64,000 nucleotides of DNA from Paenibacillus sp. Soil750 (GTDB lineage: Bacteria > Bacillota > Bacilli > Paenibacillales > NBRC-103111), in the NCBI RefSeq assembly GCF_001428045.1, contig NZ_LMSD01000012.1, positions 1,130,735 to 1,194,734 on the forward strand. Reading direction: 5' to 3'. The position numbers were made by a program, and so were the translations under genes. Shown piece after piece: positions 34,262 through 42,960 of this stretch. The notes under the pieces were generated by a model. The model searched no databases. It saw only the letters and a list, made by a program, of their open reading frames with translations, and had not been told where the DNA came from. Position 1 is the first letter of the stretch, and every line of letters begins with the position of its first letter.

Positions 34262-35662
34262 TTAGAAACTGAAATATTGCTTGGCATTGTTGTAGGAGAT
34301 ACCTTGAACCAACTGTTTCAACAGCTGCTCGTCGTTCGGGAACTCACCTGCTTCAACCCACTCACCGATCATGTTGCATAGAATGCGACGGAAGTAATCG
34401 TGGCGCGTGTAGGACAAGAAGCTGCGGGAGTCCGTAAGCATCCCAACGAAACGTCCGAGCAATCCGAAGTTGCCAAGGGATTTCATTTGGGAGATCATGC
34501 CGTCGCGTGTATCATTGAACCACCATGCGGCGCCCAATTGGATTTTGCCAGCGATGCCATCGCCTTGGAAGCTGCCCATTAAGGAAGCAAGAATCTCATT
34601 GTCACGTGCGTTCAAAGAATATAGAATGGTACGCGGCAATGAATCTGCCACAGCAAGTGCGGACAGTAATCCCGTTAATGCACCCGCAACCGGGCTATCA
34701 CCAATGGAGTCAAATCCTGTATCTGGACCTAGCTTAGCGAACGCCTGTCCATTGTTGTTACGGGAAGCATTGATATGATACTGCATTGCCCAATCCAATT
34801 TCTTGTAGATGCCGCCAAGAAAGATGAGTGTGAATGCTTTGTACTTCTTCTCATCTTCCAGACTCACTGCTTGACCAGCAAGACCTGCCGCGAAGATCGC
34901 ATCAACTTCTTCTTTGGTCGCTACCGCAAAAGGCACATAATCCAACGCATGGTCAGACACTTTACAGCCGACAGAGTCAAAGAAGACAGCACGGCTTTCT
35001 AAACCAGCCAATAAATCATCATACGTGCGGATCGGCGTGCCTACTGCTTTTTCAAGTTGAGCAATCCATGGAAGGAATGTAGCACGGTTGATTTCCAGCG
35101 CCTTATCCGGACGGTAGGATGGCAATACTTGCGTATCGAATCCTTCAATGTCTTTGATTTTGATGTGGTATTCCAAGGAATCCACAGGATCATCAGTTGT
35201 ACAAATGACCGTTACTTTGGAATTTGTGATCAGGTCTCTAGCGCGGGATCCACCCTCAGCCAGCTTCGCATTCACTTTTTCCCAAATTGCTGGTGCATTC
35301 TGCTCATTAATGATATCGTACACACCGAAATACGTTTGAAGCTCCATGTGGGACCAGTGGTACAATGGATTGCCGATCGCCATAGGAAGCGTGGAAGCCC
35401 ATGCTACAAAGCGATCATAATCACTAGCTTCACCTGTAATCTTGGACTCGTCGATACCGTTGGCACGCATCATCCGCCATTTGTAGTGGTCACCATATAA
35501 CCAAGCTTCAGTTATGTTGTTAAATTGTTTATTTTCATAAATTTCCTTCGGACTTAAGTGGCAGTGATAGTCAATAATCGGCAGTTCTTTGGCATATTCA
35601 TGAAAAAGATGTACGGCAGTTTCATTGTTAAGTAAGAAATTTTCGTCTAAAAACGTTTTCAT
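34262..35662 (-). CDS. uxaC: Glucuronate isomerase
   Basis: 466 residues, amidohydrolase-like barrel. Metal-binding IDYHCHLSPKEI at the N-terminus, then ICTTDDPVDSLEYH and GAAWWFNDTRDGM; the C-terminus RRILCNMIGEWVEAGEFP is typical. Converts D-glucuronate to D-fructuronate and galacturonate to tagaturonate. Neither the following reductases nor uxaA/uxuA are adjacent, so the rest of the pathway lies elsewhere. Monocistronic with a terminator at 34218-34255. Confidence 0.95.
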   Translation of the reverse strand: MKTFLDENFLLNNETAVHLFHEYAKELPIIDYHCHLSPKEIYENKQFNNITEAWLYGDHYKWRMMRANGIDESKITGEASDYDRFVAWASTLPMAIGNPLYHWSHMELQTYFGVYDIINEQNAPAIWEKVNAKLAEGGSRARDLITNSKVTVICTTDDPVDSLEYHIKIKDIEGFDTQVLPSYRPDKALEINRATFLPWIAQLEKAVGTPIRTYDDLLAGLESRAVFFDSVGCKVSDHALDYVPFAVATKEEVDAIFAAGLAGQAVSLEDEKKYKAFTLIFLGGIYKKLDWAMQYHINASRNNNGQAFAKLGPDTGFDSIGDSPVAGALTGLLSALAVADSLPRTILYSLNARDNEILASLMGSFQGDGIAGKIQLGAAWWFNDTRDGMISQMKSLGNFGLLGRFVGMLTDSRSFLSYTRHDYFRRILCNMIGEWVEAGEFPNDEQLLKQLVQGISYNNAKQYFSF

Positions 35663-35797
35663 AAAGCGATTTCCACCCTTCTCAAGCTGAATGATCTGCC
35701 ATCTATATTAGCAAAAAATCAGCTCAGAAATCTTGCGATTTCGTGCTTTTATTTCATAAAATATGCATATCTTGACCTCTAGAAGGGTTCATAGCGG

Positions 35798-36730
35798 CTA
35801 AGGGAGCGTACTTCTTACATTTAAATTTGTTTCAATTTCTTCTGGTATCGCTTCTGTAGCACCAGGAACATGACGGGATTTCACATTAATCTGGTCAGAA
35901 GAAGAAATGCTGATATGGACAGAACCAGACAATACATGTGCACGTATTAAGATCGGCTGATTATAATCGTTTCGAAAACTAAAATCAGGCCCTCCCCAAT
36001 TCACGGTAGCATCTCTTCCATGGGGCACATAAGGCACCGATCGACTGTGGGAGTACCTTTCAATAATCGTGAGCCCTGCACGGTCAACTGCATTAAATAA
36101 CGTTGAGGATATTTGACAAATACCGCCACCGATTCCCTCGGAGAATTCACCCCTTACAATCACCTTTGCGGACATATACCCCCTGCTCGGTGTTCGAACG
36201 CCTACAACGCGATTGAAAGAAAACGTCTCATTCGGCTGCACAACATAATTGTTGATCGCTTGTGTGGCTAATTTGAGATTCGTTACACGGTGATTATTGC
36301 GGGAATTAAAATAGGTAACATAATAGCCTATTGGACGGACTCGAATGCTGGCAAGCAGTTCACTATCTACTTTGGGATACAAGGATTGCAGCGGTAACGC
36401 CACATTCATCGGGCCTTCTGAATAAAAATGCCCATAGAATTGGTTGATAAAAGCACGTCGATTCAACCGAACGCCTGCAATCTCTTTAACAATGCCCCCA
36501 TTGTCACTAATTGTAGCGTTAATTGGCTTGCGGTAAATCGTTTTGTCAATTTGTTCAGCAAGCCGGTCTAATTTCTGCGTATCTACCAGTGGAATATCCA
36601 AGAGATTGGTCGTAATCGGCTCTCGCCTAATCTGAGCCATCTTTTCACCATTCGAATTCTCCGTTAGTTGAAAAGGCAATTCTTTGGGCTGGGCAAGCAG
36701 TAACAGGCCCAATAGCCATTCGTAGCGCAT
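35798..36730 (-). CDS. VanW family protein
   Basis: 310 residues. A hydrophobic N-terminus (WLLGLLLLAQP) may be a signal or anchor. The VanW core is in the second half: NETFSFNRVVGVRTPSRGY, EGIGGGICQISSTLFNA, ERYSHSRSVPYVPHGRDATV and NDYNQPILI. VanW proteins are widespread in Firmicutes and occur in vancomycin-resistance loci, but their role is unresolved; a cell-surface function is inferred. No van resistance genes are nearby. Divergent from the aminopeptidase gene. Confidence 0.87.
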   Translation of the reverse strand: MRYEWLLGLLLLAQPKELPFQLTENSNGEKMAQIRREPITTNLLDIPLVDTQKLDRLAEQIDKTIYRKPINATISDNGGIVKEIAGVRLNRRAFINQFYGHFYSEGPMNVALPLQSLYPKVDSELLASIRVRPIGYYVTYFNSRNNHRVTNLKLATQAINNYVVQPNETFSFNRVVGVRTPSRGYMSAKVIVRGEFSEGIGGGICQISSTLFNAVDRAGLTIIERYSHSRSVPYVPHGRDATVNWGGPDFSFRNDYNQPILIRAHVLSGSVHISISSSDQINVKSRHVPGATEAIPEEIETNLNVRSTLP

Positions 36731-36899
36731 GAACGCAATTCACCTCCTGCCCCTAGTGTAAACAAATGTCAAAATTCCATGCAATGACAACTCAGATACA
36801 TTTTGAAAATGGAATTCCACAAACGGTAAAATTTATTTGACAGTCGGCGAGCAGAGCGATAAACTTCAAACAAGATGAAGTAAAAGGAGGATTTTTCTA

Positions 36900-38132
36900 A
36901 TGACGTTTGAACACAATCTTGAGAAATATGCGGAGCTGACTGTTCGAGTTGCACTCAACATTCAAGCTGGTCAATCGCTTTGGATTAATGCGCCAATTGG
37001 GCACCCCGAATTCGTAAGACTCATCACTCGTAAAGCGTACGAAGCAGGCGCTAAGCATGTACATATTGAATGGCAAGATGAAATCTGTACCCAAATCCGC
37101 TATACACACGCACCCGATGAATCATTCAATGAATACCCAGCTTGGCGTGCGCAAGCACTAACCGAGTTAGCTGAAAACAATGGCGCCTACTTATGGATTG
37201 ACGCGGACAACCCAGAGCTGCTGAAGGATGTGGATCCTGCTCGAATCTCAGCGAATGCGAAAGCGGCAGGTCCCCTGCTGGTCAAATGGCGTGAATACAT
37301 GTCCTCTTACAAAATGACATGGTCCATCATCGCTGCCCCTTCCCTAGCCTGGGCACAAAAGGTATTCCCTGATCTCGAAGATCAGGCTGCAGTCACAGCC
37401 CTTTGGGATGCGATATTTGAAGCCACCCGTGTAGATCAAGAAAATCCTGTACAAACGTGGCAGGATCACAATGCGACTCTCCGTAGCAAACGGGAACAAT
37501 TGAATGAGAAACAATTTCATAAAATCCATTACCGCGCTCCTGGAACGGAGCTTACGGTGGAACTTCCACCTCAGCACATTTGGCGTGGCGGTTCCGCGAC
37601 GAACGAAACAGGCGGCTTCGATTTCAACCCGAACATTCCAACTGAGGAAGTGTTCATTTCCCCGAATCGCCTAGGAACGAATGGGACCGTCTGCAGCTCC
37701 AAGCCGCTTAGCTACCAAGGCAGCTTGATCGATAACTTCTCGATCACCTTCGAGCAAGGCCGCGTCACCCACTACACAGCGGAGCAAGGCTTTGAATCGC
37801 TGCAAGCGATGATTGAGATGGATGAAGGCGCACACTTCCTAGGCGAAATCGCCCTTGTACCGCATGTGTCGCCGATTTCGAATACGAATCTTATCTTTTT
37901 CAATACGCTCTATGATGAAAATGCTTCAAATCACTTGGCCCTCGGTCGTGCCTTTCCGACTTGTATTGAAGGCGGTACGAAGATGACCAAAGAAGAACAA
38001 CTGCAAGCAGGACTGAATGACAGTCTCATTCACGTCGACTTTATGATCGGCTCCGCCGAGATGGATATTGACGGTGAACTCGCAGATGGCACGTTAGAAC
38101 CGATCTTCCGTAAGGGGAATTGGGCGTTTTAA
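36900..38132 (+). CDS. M29-family aminopeptidase
   Basis: 410 residues, AAAGGAGG 9 nt before ATG. The family signatures are present: GQSLWINAPIGHPEFVRLI at the N-terminus, then the metal-binding region FNPNIPTEEVFISPNR, EMDEGAHFLGEIALVPHVSP and LALGRAFPTCIEGG, and the final HVDFMIGSAEMDIDGE. These are the Glu/His ligands of AmpS/PepS-type enzymes with a two-metal site. Releases N-terminal residues from peptides in the cytoplasm. Monocistronic with a terminator at 38137-38187. Confidence 0.93.
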   Translation: MTFEHNLEKYAELTVRVALNIQAGQSLWINAPIGHPEFVRLITRKAYEAGAKHVHIEWQDEICTQIRYTHAPDESFNEYPAWRAQALTELAENNGAYLWIDADNPELLKDVDPARISANAKAAGPLLVKWREYMSSYKMTWSIIAAPSLAWAQKVFPDLEDQAAVTALWDAIFEATRVDQENPVQTWQDHNATLRSKREQLNEKQFHKIHYRAPGTELTVELPPQHIWRGGSATNETGGFDFNPNIPTEEVFISPNRLGTNGTVCSSKPLSYQGSLIDNFSITFEQGRVTHYTAEQGFESLQAMIEMDEGAHFLGEIALVPHVSPISNTNLIFFNTLYDENASNHLALGRAFPTCIEGGTKMTKEEQLQAGLNDSLIHVDFMIGSAEMDIDGELADGTLEPIFRKGNWAF

Positions 38133-38136
38133 TTAG

Positions 38137-38187
38137 AAAGAGGGTATCCCTGAAAGCCATGTAAGTGGCGAGGGATCCCTCTTTTTC
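38137..38187 (+). terminator. Terminator of the aminopeptidase gene
   Basis: AAAGAGGGTATCCCT pairs with AGGGATCCCTCTTT (one mismatch) and is followed by TTT; it overlaps the end of the convergent CNNM gene. Confidence 0.8.
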
Positions 38188-39482
38188 TACTTATGTATGA
38201 TTTGATTTTTAATAAGCTCAATTTGACGAATTCGATTCGCATCTCTAGTACGCACAATGAAAGTCCAATCCTGATGCTGCCAGAGTTCACCGATTTTCAA
38301 TTCCGACTGCTTACTGTATAGCCAGCCACCGATGGAGTCCACGTTCTCGTCGACGATGTCAAGCCCCAATCTAGCATTTAACTCAATGATCAAGGCGTTA
38401 CCGTCGACGACATAGTGTCCTTCGGCTAACTTATCAATTTCTTGCAGTTCATCTTTATCAAATTCATCACGAATTTCCCCTACGATTTCCTCCAGAATAT
38501 CTTCAATCGTTATCAATCCTGACGTTCCGCCGTACTCATCCATCAGCAAAGCGATATGTACGTTTTCACGCTGCATCTTTTTGAGCAGAGACTTTACAGG
38601 CATTCCTTCGGGAATCGTCATAATCGGTTGAAGTAAACCTTTGAAATTAAAATCCGGATTCGAGATGTAACTTAAGAAAAATTGCTTCGTATTGATGAAT
38701 CCAATAATATGATCTTTGCTCTCTTTGGCTACGGGAAAACGTGTGTATTGTTCTTTGATTATAATATTCATGTTCTCTTCAAGTGATTTATCCGCATAGA
38801 GACAGATCATATCCGTACGTGGGACCATGATTTCACGCGCCAACAATTCATCGAATGAGAAGATGCGATTCACATATCCGTATTCGGTCTTATTTATTTT
38901 TCCACTCTCAAGGCTGTCTGATAAAATAATGCGTATTTCCTCTTCGGAATGAGCTTCTTCGTGTTCGCTGGCTGGCTTAACGCCAAATAGCTTGACAAGC
39001 TGAGTAGCTGAACCATTTAAAATCCATATAAATGGGTACATCATTTTATAAAAGAAAATAATAAACGGAGCTGTTAGAATTGAAATCGCTTCAGCTTTCT
39101 GAATCGCTAACGTTTTGGGAGCTAGTTCACCAAGAACAACATGAATATAGGTAATGGATAAAAAGGCGATACCAAAAGATAGGATGTGCGACAGTGTTTC
39201 ACCTACACCAAGCCCATGGAACAAAGGACCGAGGATCTTCTCGACCGTTGGCTCACCTAACCAACCGAGGCCTAGCGCGGTAATCGTGATACCGAGTTGA
39301 CATGCGGATAAGTAGCCATCCAGATTGGAGGTAACGGTTTGCACTGCTAGTGCATTTTTCTTGCCTTCTGCAACCATTTGATCTACGCGGCTTGGACGAA
39401 TACGAATAACAGCAAATTCTGTCGCGACAAAAAAAGCGGTAAGTACGATCAGTACTGCGATTAAAACCAAATTGATTAACAT
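38187..39482 (-). CDS. CNNM/CBS-domain protein (hemolysin-like, CorC family)
   Basis: 431 residues. N-terminal DUF21/CNNM membrane domain with about four helices (ATEFAVIRIRPSRVDQMV, LGLGWLGEPTV, HVVLGELAPKTLAIQ), a CBS pair (about 205-335: REIMVPRTDMICLYAD, VHIALLMDEYGGTSGLIT) and a C-terminal CorC_HlyC domain. Relatives such as MpfA of staphylococci act in Mg2+ export; the hemolysin name is historical. AAGGTAGG before ATG. Monocistronic. Confidence 0.9.
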   Translation of the reverse strand: MLINLVLIAVLIVLTAFFVATEFAVIRIRPSRVDQMVAEGKKNALAVQTVTSNLDGYLSACQLGITITALGLGWLGEPTVEKILGPLFHGLGVGETLSHILSFGIAFLSITYIHVVLGELAPKTLAIQKAEAISILTAPFIIFFYKMMYPFIWILNGSATQLVKLFGVKPASEHEEAHSEEEIRIILSDSLESGKINKTEYGYVNRIFSFDELLAREIMVPRTDMICLYADKSLEENMNIIIKEQYTRFPVAKESKDHIIGFINTKQFFLSYISNPDFNFKGLLQPIMTIPEGMPVKSLLKKMQRENVHIALLMDEYGGTSGLITIEDILEEIVGEIRDEFDKDELQEIDKLAEGHYVVDGNALIIELNARLGLDIVDENVDSIGGWLYSKQSELKIGELWQHQDWTFIVRTRDANRIRQIELIKNQIIHK

Positions 39483-39582
39483 GGTAACCTACCTTCTGCG
39501 TATAGTTTGTCTATGTTAGTTTAACTTTCTTGGTTGAACTTATCAATTTTTGCCACCTCCATCAATCAAGGAAATGTAATAA

Positions 39583-39618
39583 GGCTCGGATTGTAGTTAT
39601 TCAACTACGATCCGAGCC
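39583..39618 (-). terminator. Hairpin ending the Cys-rich gene unit
   Basis: GGCTCGGAT-GTAGTT with AACTAC-ATCCGAGCC, one mismatched pair, loop ATTC. Its edge touches the stop codon of the small frame 39618-39737. On the minus strand it is followed by TTATT, a weak T-run. Confidence 0.6.
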
Positions 39619-39737
39619 TATTCATTTCTACTTTCTAAACTGCCAGGTTCTCTACCCTTACATTTATTTCCAGAACGTGAAGCCCTGTCAAGTTCTCCAC
39701 ATATACGTATGACACCAAATGGCGATTTCACAGACAC
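39618..39737 (-). CDS. Possible 39-residue small protein behind the Cys-rich gene
   Basis: A GTG-started frame of 39 codons beginning MSVKSPFGVIRICGELDRAS and containing two Cys. Its Shine-Dalgarno (GGGAGGTGATC, nearly fully complementary to the 16S tail) lies 8 nt upstream and overlaps the stop codon of the Cys-rich gene, and its own stop touches the terminator hairpin, so it fills the space exactly. I recognise no family. It may be translationally coupled to the Cys-rich protein. It could still be chance. Confidence 0.45.
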   Translation of the reverse strand: MSVKSPFGVIRICGELDRASRSGNKCKGREPGSLESRNE

Positions 39738-39742
39738 AAGGA

Positions 39743-40315
39743 TCACCTCCCATTATCGATGCTTTTGAGAATTTGTTTAAACGCATGAAAGTCCTTAATT
39801 AAGTAATTAAGCCTCTTTATTAATTGATTAGCGATATCCGAAGTACAAGCAAAACCAATCTCATCAATTAACTCATCTAATTCACCCGCCAATACGATGA
39901 AATCAATATTATCCTTTTCTTTACTTATCTTCATTTTGATGTCATTCGCTAATGCTTCGCCAAGCTCTCTCATGTGTTTCACTTCAAGATGTTTTGTCAT
40001 TTTCACCAATGGAGGGGTATAATCCTTTCGAAAATCGATGCCAGGAACTTCCTTCCAAAAGGTATTCCACTCTTGTATTAGTCCCGCTTTGTAAAATAAT
40101 AATTTAAGATAGCCGCATAACCAAGATGTGCAACTAGTATTTCTATTCAGACAGCCCACACCGTCTACTAAGTAAGAACAAGCGCGGCAACAAGAACCAC
40201 CATTTTGAATACACACCTTACAAATATGATCTGCCCCTAAACCGTTTAACTGTCTCATGCCATAATCGATCAGATACTTTCTTGAAGCAATATAGAATTC
40301 ATCGTCAATTAACAC
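39743..40315 (-). CDS. Cys-rich protein of unknown function (190 aa)
   Basis: 190 residues with a GTG start (AAGGAA about 9 nt upstream). Residues 32-67 hold eight Cys (C32, C35, C42, C43, C46, C55, C62, C67) in patterns such as HICKVC, SCCRAC and SWLCGY, which suggests a metal or iron-sulfur site. The C-terminal half is helical and charged. No signal peptide or membrane span. I do not recognise a named family. It is divergent from the ArsR gene, and its promoter region has the same operator (40347-40366) as the ArsR and SulP genes, so it probably belongs to one regulon with them. Confidence 0.75.
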   Translation of the reverse strand: MLIDDEFYIASRKYLIDYGMRQLNGLGADHICKVCIQNGGSCCRACSYLVDGVGCLNRNTSCTSWLCGYLKLLFYKAGLIQEWNTFWKEVPGIDFRKDYTPPLVKMTKHLEVKHMRELGEALANDIKMKISKEKDNIDFIVLAGELDELIDEIGFACTSDIANQLIKRLNYLIKDFHAFKQILKSIDNGR

Positions 40316-40346
40316 ACATACCAGTTCCTTACTTTCAAATAACTAT

Positions 40347-40366
40347 ATATTTGATTTTTTGAATAT
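40347..40366 (-). promoter_or_regulatory. Operator copy 1 (Cys-rich gene)
   Basis: Minus strand ATATTCAA-AAAA-TCAAATAT. The half-sites are identical to copy 3 before sulP. A -10-like TATAAG (40376-40371) lies just upstream, so a bound repressor would cover the start site. Confidence 0.65.
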
Positions 40367-40441
40367 TACACTTATACTATAACTGAAAAGTATTCAATAA
40401 CGCAAAGGATTTTAAAACTTGCTTCCATACATTCCGGTTTA

Positions 40442-40477
40442 TGTTATGATATTCTATATATTCAAATGTTCGAATAT
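40442..40477 (+). promoter_or_regulatory. arsR promoter with operator copy 2
   Basis: Extended -10 element TG-T-TATGAT (40442-40450) followed at 40458-40477 by ATATTCAA-ATGT-TCGAATAT, a near-perfect inverted repeat. The operator starts 13 bp after the start of the -10, as it does at sulP. Fits ArsR-family autorepression. Confidence 0.7.
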
Positions 40478-40497
40478 TGATAGTAGAGGAGAACGGT

Positions 40498-40824
40498 ATG
40501 TATCAAGAAATACAGCATTTTAAAGCCGATTTTTTCAAGGCATTAGCACACCCATTGCGTATAAGAATCCTTGAAGTTTTAGTAGATGGCGATAAAAACG
40601 TGAATGAGATACAAACGATATTAGGCAGTGAAGGTTCTGCCGTTTCACAACAGTTAGCCGTGTTAAGAAATAAAAACGTTGTCCGTGGGATCAAAGACGG
40701 AACCTCTGTGATCTACTCCCTTACAGATCCTTTAATTAAAGACCTGCTTATTGTTGCCAAGCAAATATTTGATAACCACCTTGTGAATGCGATTTCCATG
40801 TTAGAAAACATAAAGAATCAATAA
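40498..40824 (+). CDS. ArsR-family repressor lacking Cys
   Basis: 108 residues, ATG with AGAGGAG 6 nt upstream. Winged helix typical of ArsR: KALAHPLRIRILEVLVDG, then GSAVSQQLAVLRNKNVVRG and DGTSVIYSLTDPL. The protein has no Cys at all, so the thiolate metal site of ArsR/CadC (ELCVCDL) is absent; its signal must be something else. It probably represses itself, the sulP gene 153 bp downstream and the divergent Cys-rich gene through three shared operators. A terminator-like hairpin separates it from sulP. Confidence 0.88.
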   Translation: MYQEIQHFKADFFKALAHPLRIRILEVLVDGDKNVNEIQTILGSEGSAVSQQLAVLRNKNVVRGIKDGTSVIYSLTDPLIKDLLIVAKQIFDNHLVNAISMLENIKNQ

Positions 40825-40838
40825 ATACTTCTATTTTC

Positions 40839-40890
40839 ACAAAAAGGAGTGAATCGGGTCCATTGTTCTCGATTTATATCCTTTTTTTAT
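40839..40890 (+). terminator. Terminator between arsR and sulP
   Basis: AAAAAGGA (40841-40848) pairs with TCCTTTTT, with an inner GAATCG/CGATTT stem, followed by further T residues. It separates the two genes, consistent with sulP having its own promoter. Confidence 0.7.
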
Positions 40891-40916
40891 TGTGATTTCC
40901 TAGCAGAAATATCAAA

Positions 40917-40972
40917 TTGACACCCCTTTGTTTTATATATATGATTTTATATATATTCAAATAATCAAATAT
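40917..40972 (+). promoter_or_regulatory. sulP promoter with operator copy 3
   Basis: TTGACA (40917-40922), a 17-bp spacer and TATGAT (40940-40945) form a strong sigma-A promoter. The operator ATATTCAA-ATAA-TCAAATAT occupies 40953-40972, at about +1 to +20, an ideal position for repression. Confidence 0.75.
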
Positions 40973-40992
40973 TAAAGTTGGTGAAATTCGAT

Positions 40993-42738
40993 ATGAAACT
41001 TTCTTTTAGAGGCAGATTCCAAGGCTACAATAGAAAAAAATTTCAAAAAGACTTGGTTTCAGGTCTGATTGTCGGAATTGTCGCCATCCCATTAGGAATG
41101 GCGTTTGCAATTGCTTCAGGCGTAAAGCCTGAGTACGGGTTATACACGACTTTTATAGCGGGCATCCTCATTTCATTATTCGGTGGTTCCAAGTTTCAAA
41201 TTGGCGGTCCGACAGGCGCATTTATCCCCGTCCTCTTCGCGATCGTCATGCAATATGGGTACGAAAACTTGCTTATCGCAGGTTTTATGGCAGGCGTTAT
41301 TTTGCTATTCATGGGGATTTTCAAATTAGGCGGGGTCATTAAATTCATTCCACGTCCTGTCACAATCGGTTTTACCACAGGAATTGCTGTTACCATTTTC
41401 ACAGGACAAATCGCCAATTTTCTTGGGCTGCATGATCTTCAAAAACATCAAGAATTTCTTTTCAATATGAAGGAATTAATCATTCACATTTCAACAATCA
41501 ATTTGTACAGCGTCCTAACTGCTGTGGTTTGTCTGGTGCTTATTCTTCTCACACCACGCGTGTCCTCTAAAATTCCTGGATCCTTAGTGGGATTGTTGAT
41601 TTCAGCGGTTGTCGCATCCCTCTTCTATCCTGACAAGATTGCAACCATCGGGTCAACCTACGGCGCAATTCCGAATAGCTTGCCAAGTCTTCACTTCCCT
41701 GAACTCAGCATGGAACGTATGCAATTTCTAATAAAGCCTGCGCTTGTCATCGCGATGTTAGGCGGCATCGAATCCTTGCTCTCTGCTGTCGTTGCTGACG
41801 GGATGTCAAGAACAAGGCATAACAGCAACCGGGAATTGATTGGTCAAGGTATCGCCAATATGATAACGCCGTTGTTTGGCGGCATCCCTGCAACCGGGGC
41901 TATTGCCCGAACGGCAACCAATATAAAGAGCGGTGCGGAATCTCCTTTCTCCGGCATCTTCCACGGCATTGTGGTGCTGCTGGTTTTGCTCATATTCGCT
42001 CCCTATGCTTCAAGCATTCCGCTTGCAAGTATGGCACCGATCTTAATGGTCGTTGCTTGGAATATGAGTGAACGCAAAGAGTTCGCTCACGTCTTAAAAA
42101 CCAAAACTGCGGAGTCCGTCGTTTTGCTTATTACCTTTCTTCTTACTGTGTTTACCGATCTGACAACCGCAGTCGAAGTTGGATTGCTTTTGTCTGGCAT
42201 CATTTTTGTGAAACATATGAGCGACTTACTCCGTACTGCCAAGGTTTTGCCTAACCCTTCTGATAAGCATGAACACGTAACCGCACATATCGTTACTGAG
42301 CAGCATAATTGTCCTCAAATTAGTATCTATACCGTGGAAGGCGCTTTATTCTTTGGGGTTGCCAGTGCGTTTGAGCAATCCATTATGGCAGAAATCCATA
42401 CCAACCCCAAAGTATTACTACTGAAAATGGGGAATGTCCCCTATATGGATACAACAGGAACAGCCCATTTATCACGTATTATCAGACACTTTGACCATCA
42501 CGGTTGCACCGTAATCATTTCTGAAGTTCAAAACCAACCACGCCGCATGTTGCGAAAAACAAGATTGGACGTCTGGATTGGGCAGGAGAACTTTTACGAT
42601 AAGACAGGGGATGCTCTTAACTTCGCCATAACGAAACTGAACCACGCGCAATGTCTTGGGTGCAAGCATTTTGCCTTCCGCGAATGCAAACATCTGTCTG
42701 ACCCGCGAGTGATTTACGTTCGAACGCCATTCGATTGA
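40993..42738 (+). CDS. SulP-family anion transporter with STAS domain and Cys-rich tail
   Basis: 581 residues from ATG 40993 (TTGGTGA upstream; TTG 40978 lacks a site). SLC26/SulP transporter: GLIVGIVAIPLGMAFAIASG at TM1, GPTGAFIPVL in TM3, about 12-14 helices, then a STAS domain (about 440-550, MDTTGTAHLSRI). Members carry sulfate, bicarbonate or other anions; the substrate here is unknown. The last 31 residues carry an unusual C-x2-C-x7-C motif (CLGCKHFAFRECKH). Own promoter with an ArsR-type operator; terminator at 42759-42808. Confidence 0.9.
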   Translation: MKLSFRGRFQGYNRKKFQKDLVSGLIVGIVAIPLGMAFAIASGVKPEYGLYTTFIAGILISLFGGSKFQIGGPTGAFIPVLFAIVMQYGYENLLIAGFMAGVILLFMGIFKLGGVIKFIPRPVTIGFTTGIAVTIFTGQIANFLGLHDLQKHQEFLFNMKELIIHISTINLYSVLTAVVCLVLILLTPRVSSKIPGSLVGLLISAVVASLFYPDKIATIGSTYGAIPNSLPSLHFPELSMERMQFLIKPALVIAMLGGIESLLSAVVADGMSRTRHNSNRELIGQGIANMITPLFGGIPATGAIARTATNIKSGAESPFSGIFHGIVVLLVLLIFAPYASSIPLASMAPILMVVAWNMSERKEFAHVLKTKTAESVVLLITFLLTVFTDLTTAVEVGLLLSGIIFVKHMSDLLRTAKVLPNPSDKHEHVTAHIVTEQHNCPQISIYTVEGALFFGVASAFEQSIMAEIHTNPKVLLLKMGNVPYMDTTGTAHLSRIIRHFDHHGCTVIISEVQNQPRRMLRKTRLDVWIGQENFYDKTGDALNFAITKLNHAQCLGCKHFAFRECKHLSDPRVIYVRTPFD

Positions 42739-42758
42739 CGAAGTGGCTTCACAATTAC

Positions 42759-42808
42759 AAACAAGCTGGGCGCTATTTAATGTGTCCCGGCTTGTTTTGT
42801 TTTTTATT
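42759..42808 (+). terminator. Terminator of sulP
   Basis: AAACAAGC-GGG and CCC-GCTTGTTT form a stem with single mismatches, followed by a long T-run. Confidence 0.8.
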
Positions 42809-42960
42809 ACCTCACACAAAAAGGAAATCACGAGCGAACAAAGAAAATATAGCTTCATATAGTAAAGAAGGATGGTTACATGTAGATTGGGAATGTTAGT
42901 CAAAGGAGCATGGGCCCGAGGATTTATCGTCTAGTCATCCAATCAAAAGGAGTTGATCCG

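Noticed and set aside
42872-42934. 20-codon leader-like frame before rocF
   Set aside because: Its ATG sits on top of the only purine-rich stretch, and no attenuator hairpin follows.
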